From Actinomycetes bacterium (GTDB lineage Bacteria > Actinomycetota > Actinomycetes > Actinomycetales > Dermatophilaceae), in assembly GCA_023420415.1 (NCBI GenBank), contig JAEZWF010000033.1, positions 62,001-126,000 on the forward strand: 64,000 bases of DNA, given 5' to 3'. The first letter of the stretch is position 1, and each line of letters begins with the position of its first letter. This document shows, piece by piece, positions 42,049 to 51,532 of the stretch. The notes beneath the pieces are model-generated. The model searched no databases and had not been told where the DNA came from. It saw only the letters and a list, made by a program, of their open reading frames with translations. The translations under genes and the position numbers were made by a program.

Positions 42049-45000
42049 CCGACCCCAGCATTCCGCCCTCCCCCCGACCGACCGCACCGGAAGGCACGAA
42101 GGGCAATGGCCGTGGTGTGTGGCGCCTGCGCCGCACCAAGCACGCCGTCACCTCGCACCTGCCATCGACGGACGCCCATCTGATCCTGCACAGCGGGCTG
42201 TTCGACCCGGAGTGGTATGCAGCCACGGCAGGTTGCTCCCCTGACCCCGTCACGGCGGCGAACCACTACCTCGAGGGCGGATGGAAGCAGGGGCACACGG
42301 CGCACCCCCTCTTCGACCACAGACACCTGATGAAGCGGTACGCGGAGATCATCGGGGACCGAAACCCCCTTGTGGCATACCTCAGCGACCCACGCATGCG
42401 CACCGCCTCAACCCAGCCCCTGATGGCCTACCGCACCTACCAGCGGACGCACCCTGAGGCGCGTCGCTTCTCGCGAGGGGCCACCCGCCACTACCTCGAG
42501 GTCGGTGCCCGTAAGGGTTTCGCACCCACGACCTGGTACCAGCCCAACCCCGTCGACGAGCCCGAAGGGCTGGCGGACTGGATGCGGCAACGCCGCCGAG
42601 AGTGGGTCGAGAGACGGCGCAACGCGACCACGACCTGGACGACGGACGCCCCGGACGAAGAGTCGAGCTCATCGACTGCCGAGGCCCACCAGATCGCTGC
42701 GACTGTCACCGTCGTCCTGCCCGCGGGGGCAAACACCGACCAGCTGTCAGCGGCTCTCGCGTCGGTTCAGCGGCAGGATCTCAGCCCGACCGAGATCGTG
42801 GTCGTCCACGACGCCGCTCGGGAGGAACAATTGCAGGACGTCCGTGACGCGGTCGCGCACGACACACGCGTCAGGTTCCTGGCCGTCGACAGTCCGGACC
42901 GGTCGTCCGCCCTGGCCCTGGGCGCCGGGGTTGCTCAGGGCGAATGGGTCGCCTTCTGCCTGCCCACGGCTGAGTGGGCGGAGCATCACCTCTCCACCGT
43001 CCTCGGCCACGCGATCACCGAGGGGCTCGACGCAGCCAGCGATGTGGTGGAACGAGTCGACTCCGAGAACAGGCCCCGCTATGCCCGGGGGCCGGTGACG
43101 GTGGAGCGCTCCGTCGTGACGCCACAGCTGCACCCGGCTGGTCTGGTCGTACGTCGCAAGGCCATCGAGGATGCAGGCGGCATCGATCCATCCCTGCGCA
43201 GCGCAGCGATGCACGACCTCGAGCTCCACCTGGCCTCGCGCGGCACGGTCGACATCGTCCCCACGGTCGGTGTGCGCACGTCTGCGGCTGCAGAGAAGGC
43301 TGCGGCGGATGCCGTGCCCCTGCGGGTTCGTCCCCGGCTCGACCTGGAGCAACTCGCCACCTGGCACCACGTGGCCGTGCAACGCCACCTGATCGACTGG
43401 GACCGCCTCGACGCCGGAGATGAGGGAGTCGTCTCCGTCATCATCCCGACCCACGCCGACCACGACCTGACCCACAGAGCTGTTGCCAGCATCCATGCGG
43501 CGCAGGATGTCGCGCGTTCCGCCTGGGAAGAGGCAGGAGGCGAGGGTCCAGAGCCGCCAGCCGTCGAAGTCGTCGTCCTCGACAACGGGTGCGCGGCCGA
43601 CATCGCGGTTGCCCTCGACTCCCTACCTCTGGAGTTCCCCGGCACCGTTGTCGCCCACGAGCCCGTGAACCGCGGCTTCTCCATGGGCAACAACCTTGCG
43701 CTGAGTCATGCACGAGGCGCCGTCATTGTGTTCCTCAACAACGACACCGAGGTGCTACCCGGTTGGCTCGAGCCGTTGACCGCGGCTCTCGACGACCCGG
43801 AGGTCCTCGGAGCTCAGTCCCTGCTGATCTACCCGAGTGGATCGATTCAGTCAGCCGGTATCGCATTTCCGACGACGGGCGGCGTGCCCCACCCCCTTCT
43901 CCAGGGATTCCCCGTCGAGGACGCCCGGCTCGTTGCCACGCTTCCCTTCAATGCCTGCACCGCTGCCAGTCTGGCCATGCGTCGCAGCGATGTCGTGGCA
44001 GGGCGGGGGTTCGACCCCCTGTTCCTCAACGGGATGGAGGATGTCGACCTCGGCCTGCGGATGAAGGACCTGCGAGGTGGTCGCTTCACCGTATGCCCGA
44101 CGTCGAAGGTCGTGCACCACGAGTCGCGTGCCCCGGGACGCTTCGAGCGGTCCCTCGTGAACAGACGACTCTTCCTCGATCGGCACGCAGAGTCCGTGCC
44201 GCGCGACGACGTGTCCTTGTGGGGCGCCGTCGGCTACGACGTCACGGGACATCAGGTCCGACACGTAGTGTCCGCCGACCGTCGCGTCTCGGTGCCGGAA
44301 CCCGTGCTGGCTCGGCGCCGACCCACTGCCCACGTCAGCGAAGGACTTCCTTCGCTGCGTTGGGCGCTGAAGAACCCTGCCCCTCCGGGACCGGAGGCGG
44401 AACGCTGGGGTGACACCCACTTCATTCGTCGCCTCGGTGCGGCACTGGAGGCACTGGGTCAAGAGGTCATCATCGACCACCGGCCCGAGTTCGACCGTGC
44501 CACAGGGCGATTCGACGACGTCGTGCTGGTCCTGCGTGGCGTGGCGCCGTACACGCCCATCTACGGTCAGGTGTCGCTGTGCTGGCTCATCTCACACCCG
44601 GAGATGATGAGTCGGCGAGAAGCCCAGTCCTACGACAGGGTCTTCGCTGCGAGTCGCACCTGGTCGAGCCAGATGTCGCAGGAGTGGGGAGTTCGGATCG
44701 ACCCGCTTCTCCAAGCCACCGACCCGGAGCTGTTCCACCCTGACCGGGGCGAGCCGGACACCGGCCACTCACTGTTGTTTGTCGGCAGCTCACGAAAGGT
44801 GTTGCGGCCACTGGTGGGCGCAGCGGTCGACCAAGGCCTTCCGTTGTCGGTCATCGGTCACCAGTGGGACGGGTTGATCCCCGCGAGGTACGTCAAGGCG
44901 GAGTACCTGGGGAACGACCTGGTGGGCGAGGCCTACCGACGAGCCGGAGTGGTCCTCAACGACCACTGGGACGACATGCGAGAGCAGGGATTCATCTCGA

Positions 45001-45305
45001 ATCGCCTGTTCGACGCCGTCGCCAGTGGCAGTCGCGTCGTCACCGACCACGTGGCGGGCATCGATGGCCTCTTCGGCCGGTCGGTGCAGGTCGTGGACGA
45101 TCCCGCGGAGCTGGGCAAGCTCGTGAACGCCGCCGATCTGGACGCGGTCTTCGGATCCGACGACGAGAGAAGGGCCGCTGCCGCGAAGGTCCATGCGGAA
45201 CACTCCTTCGAAGCGCGTGCCCGGACCTTGGTGCAGACCGCCGCTGAGCTTGGGGCCGGTCGATGGGATGTTCACCGTCAGCAGAGTGATGGCGTAGTTG
45301 GTTAG
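42045..45305 (+). CDS. Large multidomain glycosyltransferase (GT2 plus CgeB-like GT)
   Basis: A 1086-residue protein. The N-terminal segment contains LFDPEWYAATAGCSPDPVTA and PLMAYRTYQRT, a motif region common in front of polysaccharide glycosyltransferases. A first GT2-like domain (about residues 225-400) looks degenerate. The second (about 465-730) is complete, with SVIIPTHADHDLTHRAVASI, NRGFSMGNNLALSHARG, FLNNDTEVLPGWLEP and the catalytic GMEDVDLGLRMKDL. The C-terminal 300 residues (SLCWLISHPEMMSRREAQSY; VLNDHWDDMREQGFISNRLF) resemble CgeB/YkvP-type glycosyltransferases. One protein may add two different sugars. Confidence 0.85.
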   Translation: MTDPSIPPSPRPTAPEGTKGNGRGVWRLRRTKHAVTSHLPSTDAHLILHSGLFDPEWYAATAGCSPDPVTAANHYLEGGWKQGHTAHPLFDHRHLMKRYAEIIGDRNPLVAYLSDPRMRTASTQPLMAYRTYQRTHPEARRFSRGATRHYLEVGARKGFAPTTWYQPNPVDEPEGLADWMRQRRREWVERRRNATTTWTTDAPDEESSSSTAEAHQIAATVTVVLPAGANTDQLSAALASVQRQDLSPTEIVVVHDAAREEQLQDVRDAVAHDTRVRFLAVDSPDRSSALALGAGVAQGEWVAFCLPTAEWAEHHLSTVLGHAITEGLDAASDVVERVDSENRPRYARGPVTVERSVVTPQLHPAGLVVRRKAIEDAGGIDPSLRSAAMHDLELHLASRGTVDIVPTVGVRTSAAAEKAAADAVPLRVRPRLDLEQLATWHHVAVQRHLIDWDRLDAGDEGVVSVIIPTHADHDLTHRAVASIHAAQDVARSAWEEAGGEGPEPPAVEVVVLDNGCAADIAVALDSLPLEFPGTVVAHEPVNRGFSMGNNLALSHARGAVIVFLNNDTEVLPGWLEPLTAALDDPEVLGAQSLLIYPSGSIQSAGIAFPTTGGVPHPLLQGFPVEDARLVATLPFNACTAASLAMRRSDVVAGRGFDPLFLNGMEDVDLGLRMKDLRGGRFTVCPTSKVVHHESRAPGRFERSLVNRRLFLDRHAESVPRDDVSLWGAVGYDVTGHQVRHVVSADRRVSVPEPVLARRRPTAHVSEGLPSLRWALKNPAPPGPEAERWGDTHFIRRLGAALEALGQEVIIDHRPEFDRATGRFDDVVLVLRGVAPYTPIYGQVSLCWLISHPEMMSRREAQSYDRVFAASRTWSSQMSQEWGVRIDPLLQATDPELFHPDRGEPDTGHSLLFVGSSRKVLRPLVGAAVDQGLPLSVIGHQWDGLIPARYVKAEYLGNDLVGEAYRRAGVVLNDHWDDMREQGFISNRLFDAVASGSRVVTDHVAGIDGLFGRSVQVVDDPAELGKLVNAADLDAVFGSDDERRAAAAKVHAEHSFEARARTLVQTAAELGAGRWDVHRQQSDGVVG

Positions 45306-45339
45306 CCCTTCACCCCGTTCCGATGTCAGGAGTTGCACC

Positions 45340-46473
45340 GTGAAGGACTCACGTCAGCGATCAAGCCTTCGCGTGACGGCTGGCCTGGTCGGCCGGGCAG
45401 CGGTGAGGAGGCTGCCGGCCAAGGCACGGTTGCGGCTACGAGAGGTCAAACGAGCGGCTCTGGGCCAAGCACCAGTTCGCCCCTCGGTGGGTGCGGGCCC
45501 GGTGGGTAAGCGTCCCGATGCGCCGGCTCCTGCGCCGTCCCCTGCGCCAGTGCCTGCCACTCGAGCGATGCCAGCGGCAGGCGGCAGCCCGAAGGTGACG
45601 GGGCCTCGACGCGCCAAGGATGGTGAGTCAAGGCTTGATCTGCGCCGTGCGCAGATCTTTGCGACGGCCGAGCGTCACGGCGCCGCGTTGGAGATCGGTC
45701 CGGCGCACAACGGCATCCTTCCCAAGCGGGAGGGTTTCGACACCAAGACGGTCGACTACCTGGACCGTGCTGGCCTCATCGACAAGTACAAGGCTCACGA
45801 CAACTACTCCCCGGACGACATCGAAGAGGTGGACTTCGTGCTGCCTCCGGGTGCCGCCATGGGGGACATCATCAAGACTCGCTTCGACCTGGTGCTGGCC
45901 TCGCACGTCCTGGAGCACACCACTTCGCTCGTGGACTTCCTCAATGAGTGCACCCGCTTGCTGCAACCGGGCGGCGTCATCGCCCTCGTGGTGCCGGATC
46001 ACCGGTTCTGCTTCGACCGGTTCCGGGAGAGGTCGTCCCTGGGGTCGGTCATCGACGCGCATCTCGAACCGCATGAGGTACACACCGTCGGCACCCTCAC
46101 CGAGTTCGCCGTCAATGCCGTGAAGCACCGCGGCACGACGTCGTGGGCACCTGTCCATGCCGGCCGGTACAGCTGGGTGAACGGTGAGTCAGACATCGAC
46201 CGGATTCGTCGCAGTGCCACCAGCGGACGGTACGTGGACGTCCACCACTGGGTGTTCACCCCCAACCACCTCAGGCTGCTGCTGCACGACCTGCGGACAC
46301 TGGGGTACATCGAGGTCGCCGAGGCGCACTTCCACGACACCGTGGGGCATGAGTTCTTCATCAACCTCTCTCGTGAGAGCCAGGGCCCTGGCCTGTCCCG
46401 GGAGGAGCTGGTGGGCCTGTCCGACGACGAGTTGCGGAGCCTGGACGTGCCCGAGTGGGAGTCCGGGGCGTGA
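45340..46473 (+). CDS. SAM-dependent methyltransferase of the glycan cluster
   Basis: A 377-residue protein. The basic and Pro/Ala-rich N-terminus (residues 1-105) may be disordered. The methyltransferase core starts at RRAQIFATAERHGAALEIGP, with motif I LEIGPAHNGILP, FDLVLASHVLEHTTSLVDFL (motif IV region) and LLQPGGVIALVVPD. The HGAALEIGPAHN pattern is typical of methyltransferases found beside glycosyltransferases. The GTG start (VKDSRQRSSLRV) with GTCAGGAG upstream is preferred over the frame-opening ATG 42 bases earlier. Its end overlaps the next gene (GTGA). Confidence 0.8.
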   Translation: MKDSRQRSSLRVTAGLVGRAAVRRLPAKARLRLREVKRAALGQAPVRPSVGAGPVGKRPDAPAPAPSPAPVPATRAMPAAGGSPKVTGPRRAKDGESRLDLRRAQIFATAERHGAALEIGPAHNGILPKREGFDTKTVDYLDRAGLIDKYKAHDNYSPDDIEEVDFVLPPGAAMGDIIKTRFDLVLASHVLEHTTSLVDFLNECTRLLQPGGVIALVVPDHRFCFDRFRERSSLGSVIDAHLEPHEVHTVGTLTEFAVNAVKHRGTTSWAPVHAGRYSWVNGESDIDRIRRSATSGRYVDVHHWVFTPNHLRLLLHDLRTLGYIEVAEAHFHDTVGHEFFINLSRESQGPGLSREELVGLSDDELRSLDVPEWESGA

Positions 46474-47969
46474 CCTCTGACGCCTCAGCGGTGGCAGCGG
46501 TCGTCGTCCCGATCTACGGGGTCCGCGACTACCTCGACGAATGTCTCGCGAGCATCGCTGCGCAGACGATCGCCGGACAGCTCGAGGTCGTGCTCGTGGA
46601 CGACGGCAGCGTCGACGGGTCGGGGGAAGTGGCCGACGCGTGGGCGCGCGGGCGCGCGCAATGGACCGTCATCCACCAGGAGAACGCCGGGCCGGGGCCG
46701 GGTGCGGCAAGGAATGCTGGACTGTCCATGGTCCGCGCACCGTACGTGCTCTTCTGTGACGGTGATGACGTCCTCGAGCCCACCGCGATGGAAGCTTTGC
46801 TGGAAGCGGCGAGGACCACCGGTGCTGATGTCGTCGTGGGAGCAGCAGAGCAGGTCCCCGTGCCGCGCACCTGGCTGTGGAGTCACCTCTTCGAGCCGCT
46901 GGACGGGACAGTCAGGACGGGCACCATCGACCACTTCCCCGACCTCATCCACCATCCTGCGCCGGGGGACAAGCTCTTTCGGGTGGCATACCTGCGCCAG
47001 CACGACCTGTCGTTCGCTGAGGGCATCCATCACCAGGACACGTACGTGACCGTGCCTGCCGTCCTGGGCCCGGCGCGGATCACGATCCTTCGGTCCGTGG
47101 TCCAGCGCTACCGACGCCGTTCGGACGGCAGCAGCATCATGGACCAGCGCTACACCCGGGCGAAGTCGACGTGGGACCACCTCCAAGTGGTGGAGCACCT
47201 CAACTCGCTGCGCGAGAGGATCGAGGCCGACCGGGCCCTCATTCTGGACCGATTCCTGGTGCGCAGCTTTCAGGGCTTCCTGGCGCGAGCATTCCTGCTG
47301 CCAGAAGCCGACCGTTCGGAGCTCTACCGAAGAGTTCGCGAGGTCTACGCGGGAGTCGAACCGCGCACTGTCCTCGAGGCGGCCGAGGCTGCGGTGCACG
47401 TCCTCCCCTACGCCGCCGTCCTCGACGACGACCCGGTCATGTTCGCCCAGGCCGGTCGGCGGGTGAGTGAGGTGCGTGGTGACGAGTCGGGGTTGCGGCT
47501 CGTCGCCCCGACACGTCCGCTGTGGAGGGACGCGATGACCGTGGGTCGGCTGCGAGGCTCGGTCGGTGGGATGTCCTTGACCCGCGACTTCGCGGTGCTG
47601 ACCGGATCGATTCGCCTCACTGGGGCGCCCGCCCTCGTCGACCTGCCGGTATCGGTCAGCCTGAGAGCCCGGGGCGCAGGTCTGACCGTGCCCATGGCAC
47701 TTGAGCGCGCACTTGGGGACAACGCGCTGACCGTCAGCGAGTTCACCGTCAGGTTGCCGTTGGACGAGCTCGCCGACGGCACCCATGACCTGCGCGCGGT
47801 GCTCGAGCTGACTGCCGGCGAGCAGAGGTCCGGGCGCCTTCGTGTCGTGTCGTCGACGACGGTGACTCGTAGGGGACGAACGTTGGCGCTCGGTGCGTCT
47901 GCCGACGGAGCGGCACAGCTCACCGTGCAGCGCGCCGGACGGCGGAGCTGGCTCAGCGCCGGCTCTTGA
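46470..47969 (+). CDS. GT2 family glycosyltransferase
   Basis: A 499-residue enzyme with an N-terminal GT-A domain: VAAVVVPIYGVRDYLDECLA, EVVLVDDGSVDGSGEV, GPGAARNAGLSMVRAPYVLF and the DGDD metal site FCDGDDVLEP. GIHHQDTYVTVPAVL fits the catalytic acidic site. The C-terminal 150 residues are beta-rich and may bind glycan. Start GTG 46470 overlaps the preceding TGA. Its 3' end overlaps the convergent WsaF-like gene by 17 bases. Confidence 0.87.
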   Translation: MTSDASAVAAVVVPIYGVRDYLDECLASIAAQTIAGQLEVVLVDDGSVDGSGEVADAWARGRAQWTVIHQENAGPGPGAARNAGLSMVRAPYVLFCDGDDVLEPTAMEALLEAARTTGADVVVGAAEQVPVPRTWLWSHLFEPLDGTVRTGTIDHFPDLIHHPAPGDKLFRVAYLRQHDLSFAEGIHHQDTYVTVPAVLGPARITILRSVVQRYRRRSDGSSIMDQRYTRAKSTWDHLQVVEHLNSLRERIEADRALILDRFLVRSFQGFLARAFLLPEADRSELYRRVREVYAGVEPRTVLEAAEAAVHVLPYAAVLDDDPVMFAQAGRRVSEVRGDESGLRLVAPTRPLWRDAMTVGRLRGSVGGMSLTRDFAVLTGSIRLTGAPALVDLPVSVSLRARGAGLTVPMALERALGDNALTVSEFTVRLPLDELADGTHDLRAVLELTAGEQRSGRLRVVSSTTVTRRGRTLALGASADGAAQLTVQRAGRRSWLSAGS

Positions 47970-49602
47970 CGGCGGCCGTCATCGCCTCCGCCAGGGTGGA
48001 CCCCAGGCCGTCGGGTAGCGGATGTGCGGTGTGAGTCGTCAGCCCGCGAGCCTGGTCGTGGGCGGTCCTGAGGGCGCGGGCCAGACCACCGACCGTCGCG
48101 GGAGCCACGGTCAGGCCATTCACCCAGGGCTTGCGCGCGCCGTCGAGCTCATTGGTCACCGTCGGTATGCCGGCCATGGGCAGCTCGAGGGGGAGATGGC
48201 TCGGGTGGGGGCTGTACATCAGGGCGAGTGCCAGGTCCGTAGCGGCCAGCTGGGTGAAGTAGTCGTCCAGGTCGATGCGTCCCCGCACGACGACGTCAAG
48301 GCGCGGGCCGAGGTCGACCGTCGCCATGTCCTCCCCGGCCAACGTGACAACCGGTCGCGTGCCGTCAGGAAGGGTGTCGCCCCAGCAGCGGAGCGCGTCG
48401 AGGGTGAGCCCGGCCAGGTTGCGCGGCTTCGACGGGCGCACGTAGGCCAGTAGTCGCGGCCGAGCTGGGTCGCTGGGATGCCAGGCGTGTGCCGCTGCAT
48501 GGACTCGGGTCCGGTCCACCTGCGGGGCGAAGACGTGCTCCTCCGGCAGCGCCATCCCGGTCTGTCTCTGCACGTACTGCGCCAGTGGTGTGCTGTTGAC
48601 CACCATGGTGAATCCCGCGTCGTAGGTGGCGCGCGCCAGGGCGAAGTCGGTGCCCCAGGGCATGAAACCCGGTTCCCAGTCCTGGACCAGGTAGATGACG
48701 CGGTCCGTCTCCGTCATCCCTGCTTCGACCGCGCGCTGCATGGTGACGGCTGTCGTCCAGTAGGTCGCAATCCACAGGTCCTCGGGGTGGTAACCGGGCC
48801 GGTCGGAGTGCTGGGGTGTGGTGATGGTGACGCTCTGGGCAAGGCGCTCGTCACCGGTCTCCCGCACGATCCAGGCAGAGAGTTCCTGGCGGGCATCGGA
48901 CGCGCTGGGCCCAGCGTCGGTGAGGACGACCAGCCGAAGCGCCCGGTCCGTCTGCTGTGCCACCTCGGCACCGGCCAGGATCGCCGTCCTGACACCGGCG
49001 AAGAGTCCGCTCGGCGTGAAGGTGCTCAACACGAGGTTGACGCTCGGGGTGTCGTCGAGGGGCTTCATCGACAGAACGACCCCCTGACCGGGGACGGCGC
49101 TGGTGACTCGGACCGGGGCCTGGGTGGACTTGGCGGGGGCGGGCCGGGACTTGAGCTGGTCGACGGAGCCGTTCACGGTCCGGAGCAGGTCGGTGGCGTC
49201 CTCCACCTCGCCTGCCAGCTTGGCGAGAGCCGCCTGGATCTGGCTGTCGCCCGCACGGACTTCCTCGGCCACTCGTGCCACGTCGCGGTCGATGGTTGCG
49301 TGCTGACGCCCGCTGGCATCGGTGCGGCGTGCCAGATCGCCGTGGTGGTCGTCGATGGCGGACCTGGCCTGCTGCAGCAGCTCGTGAGTGGCACGAGCCT
49401 GCCTCGCCAGTCGGCGGTGGGTGCGGGTGGTCCCGCGCAGCAGGTGGAGTACCTGCACCATCAGCACGGTCGCCATCAGGATCAACCCGACCGTGAGCAC
49501 CAGGACGGCCATTGACCATGCACGCGTCACCAGCCCCGCCGCGACGGCCACGGCAACGATCGCCATGGCCGCAACGACCAGACCGGACCGGCTGCTGATC
49601 AC
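47953..49602 (-). CDS. Membrane-anchored WsaF-like glycosyltransferase
   Basis: A 549-residue protein with two transmembrane helices at the N-terminus (about residues 7-26 and 30-54), a coiled-coil segment (about 60-150, ARQARATHELLQQARSAIDD) and a C-terminal GT-B domain. DRVIYLVQDWEPGFMPWGTD is the hallmark of the WsaF rhamnosyltransferase group, and SPHPSHLPLELPMAGIPTVTN is the donor-site Glu region. GTG 49602 overlaps the stop of the Stealth gene. The helix-coil anchor in front of a soluble glycosyltransferase suggests a membrane-tethered polymer-assembly enzyme. A GTATGCCG copy is present (about 48163). Confidence 0.83.
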   Translation of the reverse strand: MISSRSGLVVAAMAIVAVAVAAGLVTRAWSMAVLVLTVGLILMATVLMVQVLHLLRGTTRTHRRLARQARATHELLQQARSAIDDHHGDLARRTDASGRQHATIDRDVARVAEEVRAGDSQIQAALAKLAGEVEDATDLLRTVNGSVDQLKSRPAPAKSTQAPVRVTSAVPGQGVVLSMKPLDDTPSVNLVLSTFTPSGLFAGVRTAILAGAEVAQQTDRALRLVVLTDAGPSASDARQELSAWIVRETGDERLAQSVTITTPQHSDRPGYHPEDLWIATYWTTAVTMQRAVEAGMTETDRVIYLVQDWEPGFMPWGTDFALARATYDAGFTMVVNSTPLAQYVQRQTGMALPEEHVFAPQVDRTRVHAAAHAWHPSDPARPRLLAYVRPSKPRNLAGLTLDALRCWGDTLPDGTRPVVTLAGEDMATVDLGPRLDVVVRGRIDLDDYFTQLAATDLALALMYSPHPSHLPLELPMAGIPTVTNELDGARKPWVNGLTVAPATVGGLARALRTAHDQARGLTTHTAHPLPDGLGSTLAEAMTAAVKSRR

Positions 49603-51344
49603 CGGTTCGTCATCGAGTCGGGTCGCTCGAAAGAGCTCGGCTGTGGGAAGTACTGACCGAGGAACCCCTCGATGAGCTTGGTCTGCATCGCGAGCGACAT
49701 GCTGCTCGAGTCGTGGTCGTTGAGGCAGAAGACGTCGAAGTTGCGCCGCCGCAGCAGCTCTTCGAGCCGCGACGGGGTGTCCTCACGCGCGATGTCCGCG
49801 TAGAAGTAGCGCAGCGACCCCGGCACCGCGCGCCCGGTGATGTACCCGTAGTAGTGACCGAGCGACGCCGACACGGACACGTCGGCGTGGTTGCGGAACT
49901 GCGAGGCCGCTGTGCGCTTGAAGTCCTCGGCGAACTCCTGCTCGAGGTCGGTCATCACCGACCTGCGCAGCGCGTGCGGCACGTGCTTGAACTTGTTGGC
50001 GATGGTGCGGCCGAACTGGTGGGCGATGAGGTCGCGGTTGTTCTTGGCGGCGCTCATGACCGGCATGTCCTCGGCTTCGGACGACCCCAGCCCGATCTTG
50101 GCGTGTGAGGTCTGGAACCGCGCCAGCCCGTTGCTGTGGAAGAACAGCGACGGTGACACGGGCCGCCCGAAGAACACGTCGTCGTTGAGGTAGAGGTACT
50201 GCTCGCTCAGCCCCTCGATGTGGTGCAGCTGGGTCTCGATGGCGTGCGAGTTGAAGGTGGGCAGGACGCCCCGGTCGCCGAACAGCTCCTTGTGCGAGAC
50301 CACGGTCAGCCGCGGGTGGCTCGTGTCCAGCCACGGCGGCACCTGGTCGTCGGTGACGAGGTAGACGTGGTTGACCCAGTCGGCATACATGTCGAGCGAG
50401 CGCAGCGAGTAGCGCAGCTCGTCGCGCGAGGCGAACCGGCTGTCGTTGGCCGCGAGCGCGTGCATGACGGTGGCGCGCGTCAGGTGCTCGTCCTGGGCGG
50501 CGGCCTTGCGCAGGATCCAGTCCGGGTCGCTGCCGTCGACCCACGTGTAGACCACGTCGATCGGCTGGGTGACCGTGAACAGGTGCGGCAGGTTGAGCGT
50601 CGACAGGACGGTGCGTTCGTGGCCGTCGACGACACGGCGAGCGGTGCGCTGGTCCGGCCGCACGATGTCCACCCACGGGTTGCGCCGAGGGGCCAGCAGG
50701 GCGCCCGCGGGCACGGCCTCACCGTTGTCGCCGGCCGGTGAGCCGGCGGCCTCCTGCCAGAACTCGACGTCACACCCCAGGGTCGGTCCCCCGAGGAACC
50801 CGCCGGAGGTGCTCGCATACACGTGGAAGAGACGCAGCACGTTGCCCCGCGGCATACCCGACCGACCGATCAGGCGAGGCGCGTCGAGCGCGGTGCCCCG
50901 CACCCGCGCGACGTAGGTCGGGGATCCGCGCAGCCCCTTGGTGAGCGCGGCCACCGCCGCCTTGCGCTCGCTGGCGGGCACGACCACGACCCGTCGCCGC
51001 TCGGGCTCGGCGACCAGCACGAAGTAGTCGACGCCACCGGCCTCCAGCGCGTCGGCGACCATCGACAGGTGCTCGGCCAGGGCCGCGCTGGAACGGAACT
51101 GCTCGGTGGTCAGCGCCACCACGGCACGGCCCTCGAGGTCGATCCGGGTCGTCGGCTGGCGCCAGCCCTGCGGGCCTGGCAGCTGGGCGGCGGCGATCCG
51201 CGCGCGGCGAGCGGTGCGTTGCAGACCGGTCTGCTCGCGGCCGACGGCGCGCAGCGCACGCCAGACCCGTCGCGGAAGCACCCGGTGGGCTTGTTCCCTC
51301 ACCGGGAGAGGGACCGCATTGACTGCCCTTCGCAGCACGACCAT
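49599..51344 (-). CDS. Stealth-type capsule polysaccharide phosphotransferase
   Basis: A 581-residue protein with all four Stealth regions: CR1 IDVVYTWVDGSDPDWILRKA; CR2 with FASRDELRYSLRSLDMYADW and LYLNDDVFFGRPVSPSLFF; CR3 with AHQFGRTIANKFKHVPHALR; CR4 with FDVFCLNDHDSSS. Members transfer hexose-1-phosphate to make phosphodiester-linked capsule or wall polymers. The N-terminal 250 residues are an extra region found in actinobacterial members. The start is ATG 51344 with GGAGAAG; longer frames upstream are not coding. It is the middle gene of a leftward operon. Confidence 0.9.
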   Translation of the reverse strand: MVVLRRAVNAVPLPVREQAHRVLPRRVWRALRAVGREQTGLQRTARRARIAAAQLPGPQGWRQPTTRIDLEGRAVVALTTEQFRSSAALAEHLSMVADALEAGGVDYFVLVAEPERRRVVVVPASERKAAVAALTKGLRGSPTYVARVRGTALDAPRLIGRSGMPRGNVLRLFHVYASTSGGFLGGPTLGCDVEFWQEAAGSPAGDNGEAVPAGALLAPRRNPWVDIVRPDQRTARRVVDGHERTVLSTLNLPHLFTVTQPIDVVYTWVDGSDPDWILRKAAAQDEHLTRATVMHALAANDSRFASRDELRYSLRSLDMYADWVNHVYLVTDDQVPPWLDTSHPRLTVVSHKELFGDRGVLPTFNSHAIETQLHHIEGLSEQYLYLNDDVFFGRPVSPSLFFHSNGLARFQTSHAKIGLGSSEAEDMPVMSAAKNNRDLIAHQFGRTIANKFKHVPHALRRSVMTDLEQEFAEDFKRTAASQFRNHADVSVSASLGHYYGYITGRAVPGSLRYFYADIAREDTPSRLEELLRRRNFDVFCLNDHDSSSMSLAMQTKLIEGFLGQYFPQPSSFERPDSMTNR

Positions 51345-51532
51345 GAACTCCGACTTCTCCCGCCGAACGCGCCGCCCATGGTAACGGACCCCTGAACTGT
51401 TGACGCCCACTGCGGCAAAACAGCCCCAGCGGGACACAACCGCCGACGTATGCCGGGTGCGCACCGTCGTGCCGGCGTGCCCCAGCCGGGGGGCGCGGCC
51501 CGGCCGGCGCCGCCCCCGGCCGCGGTGACCGG

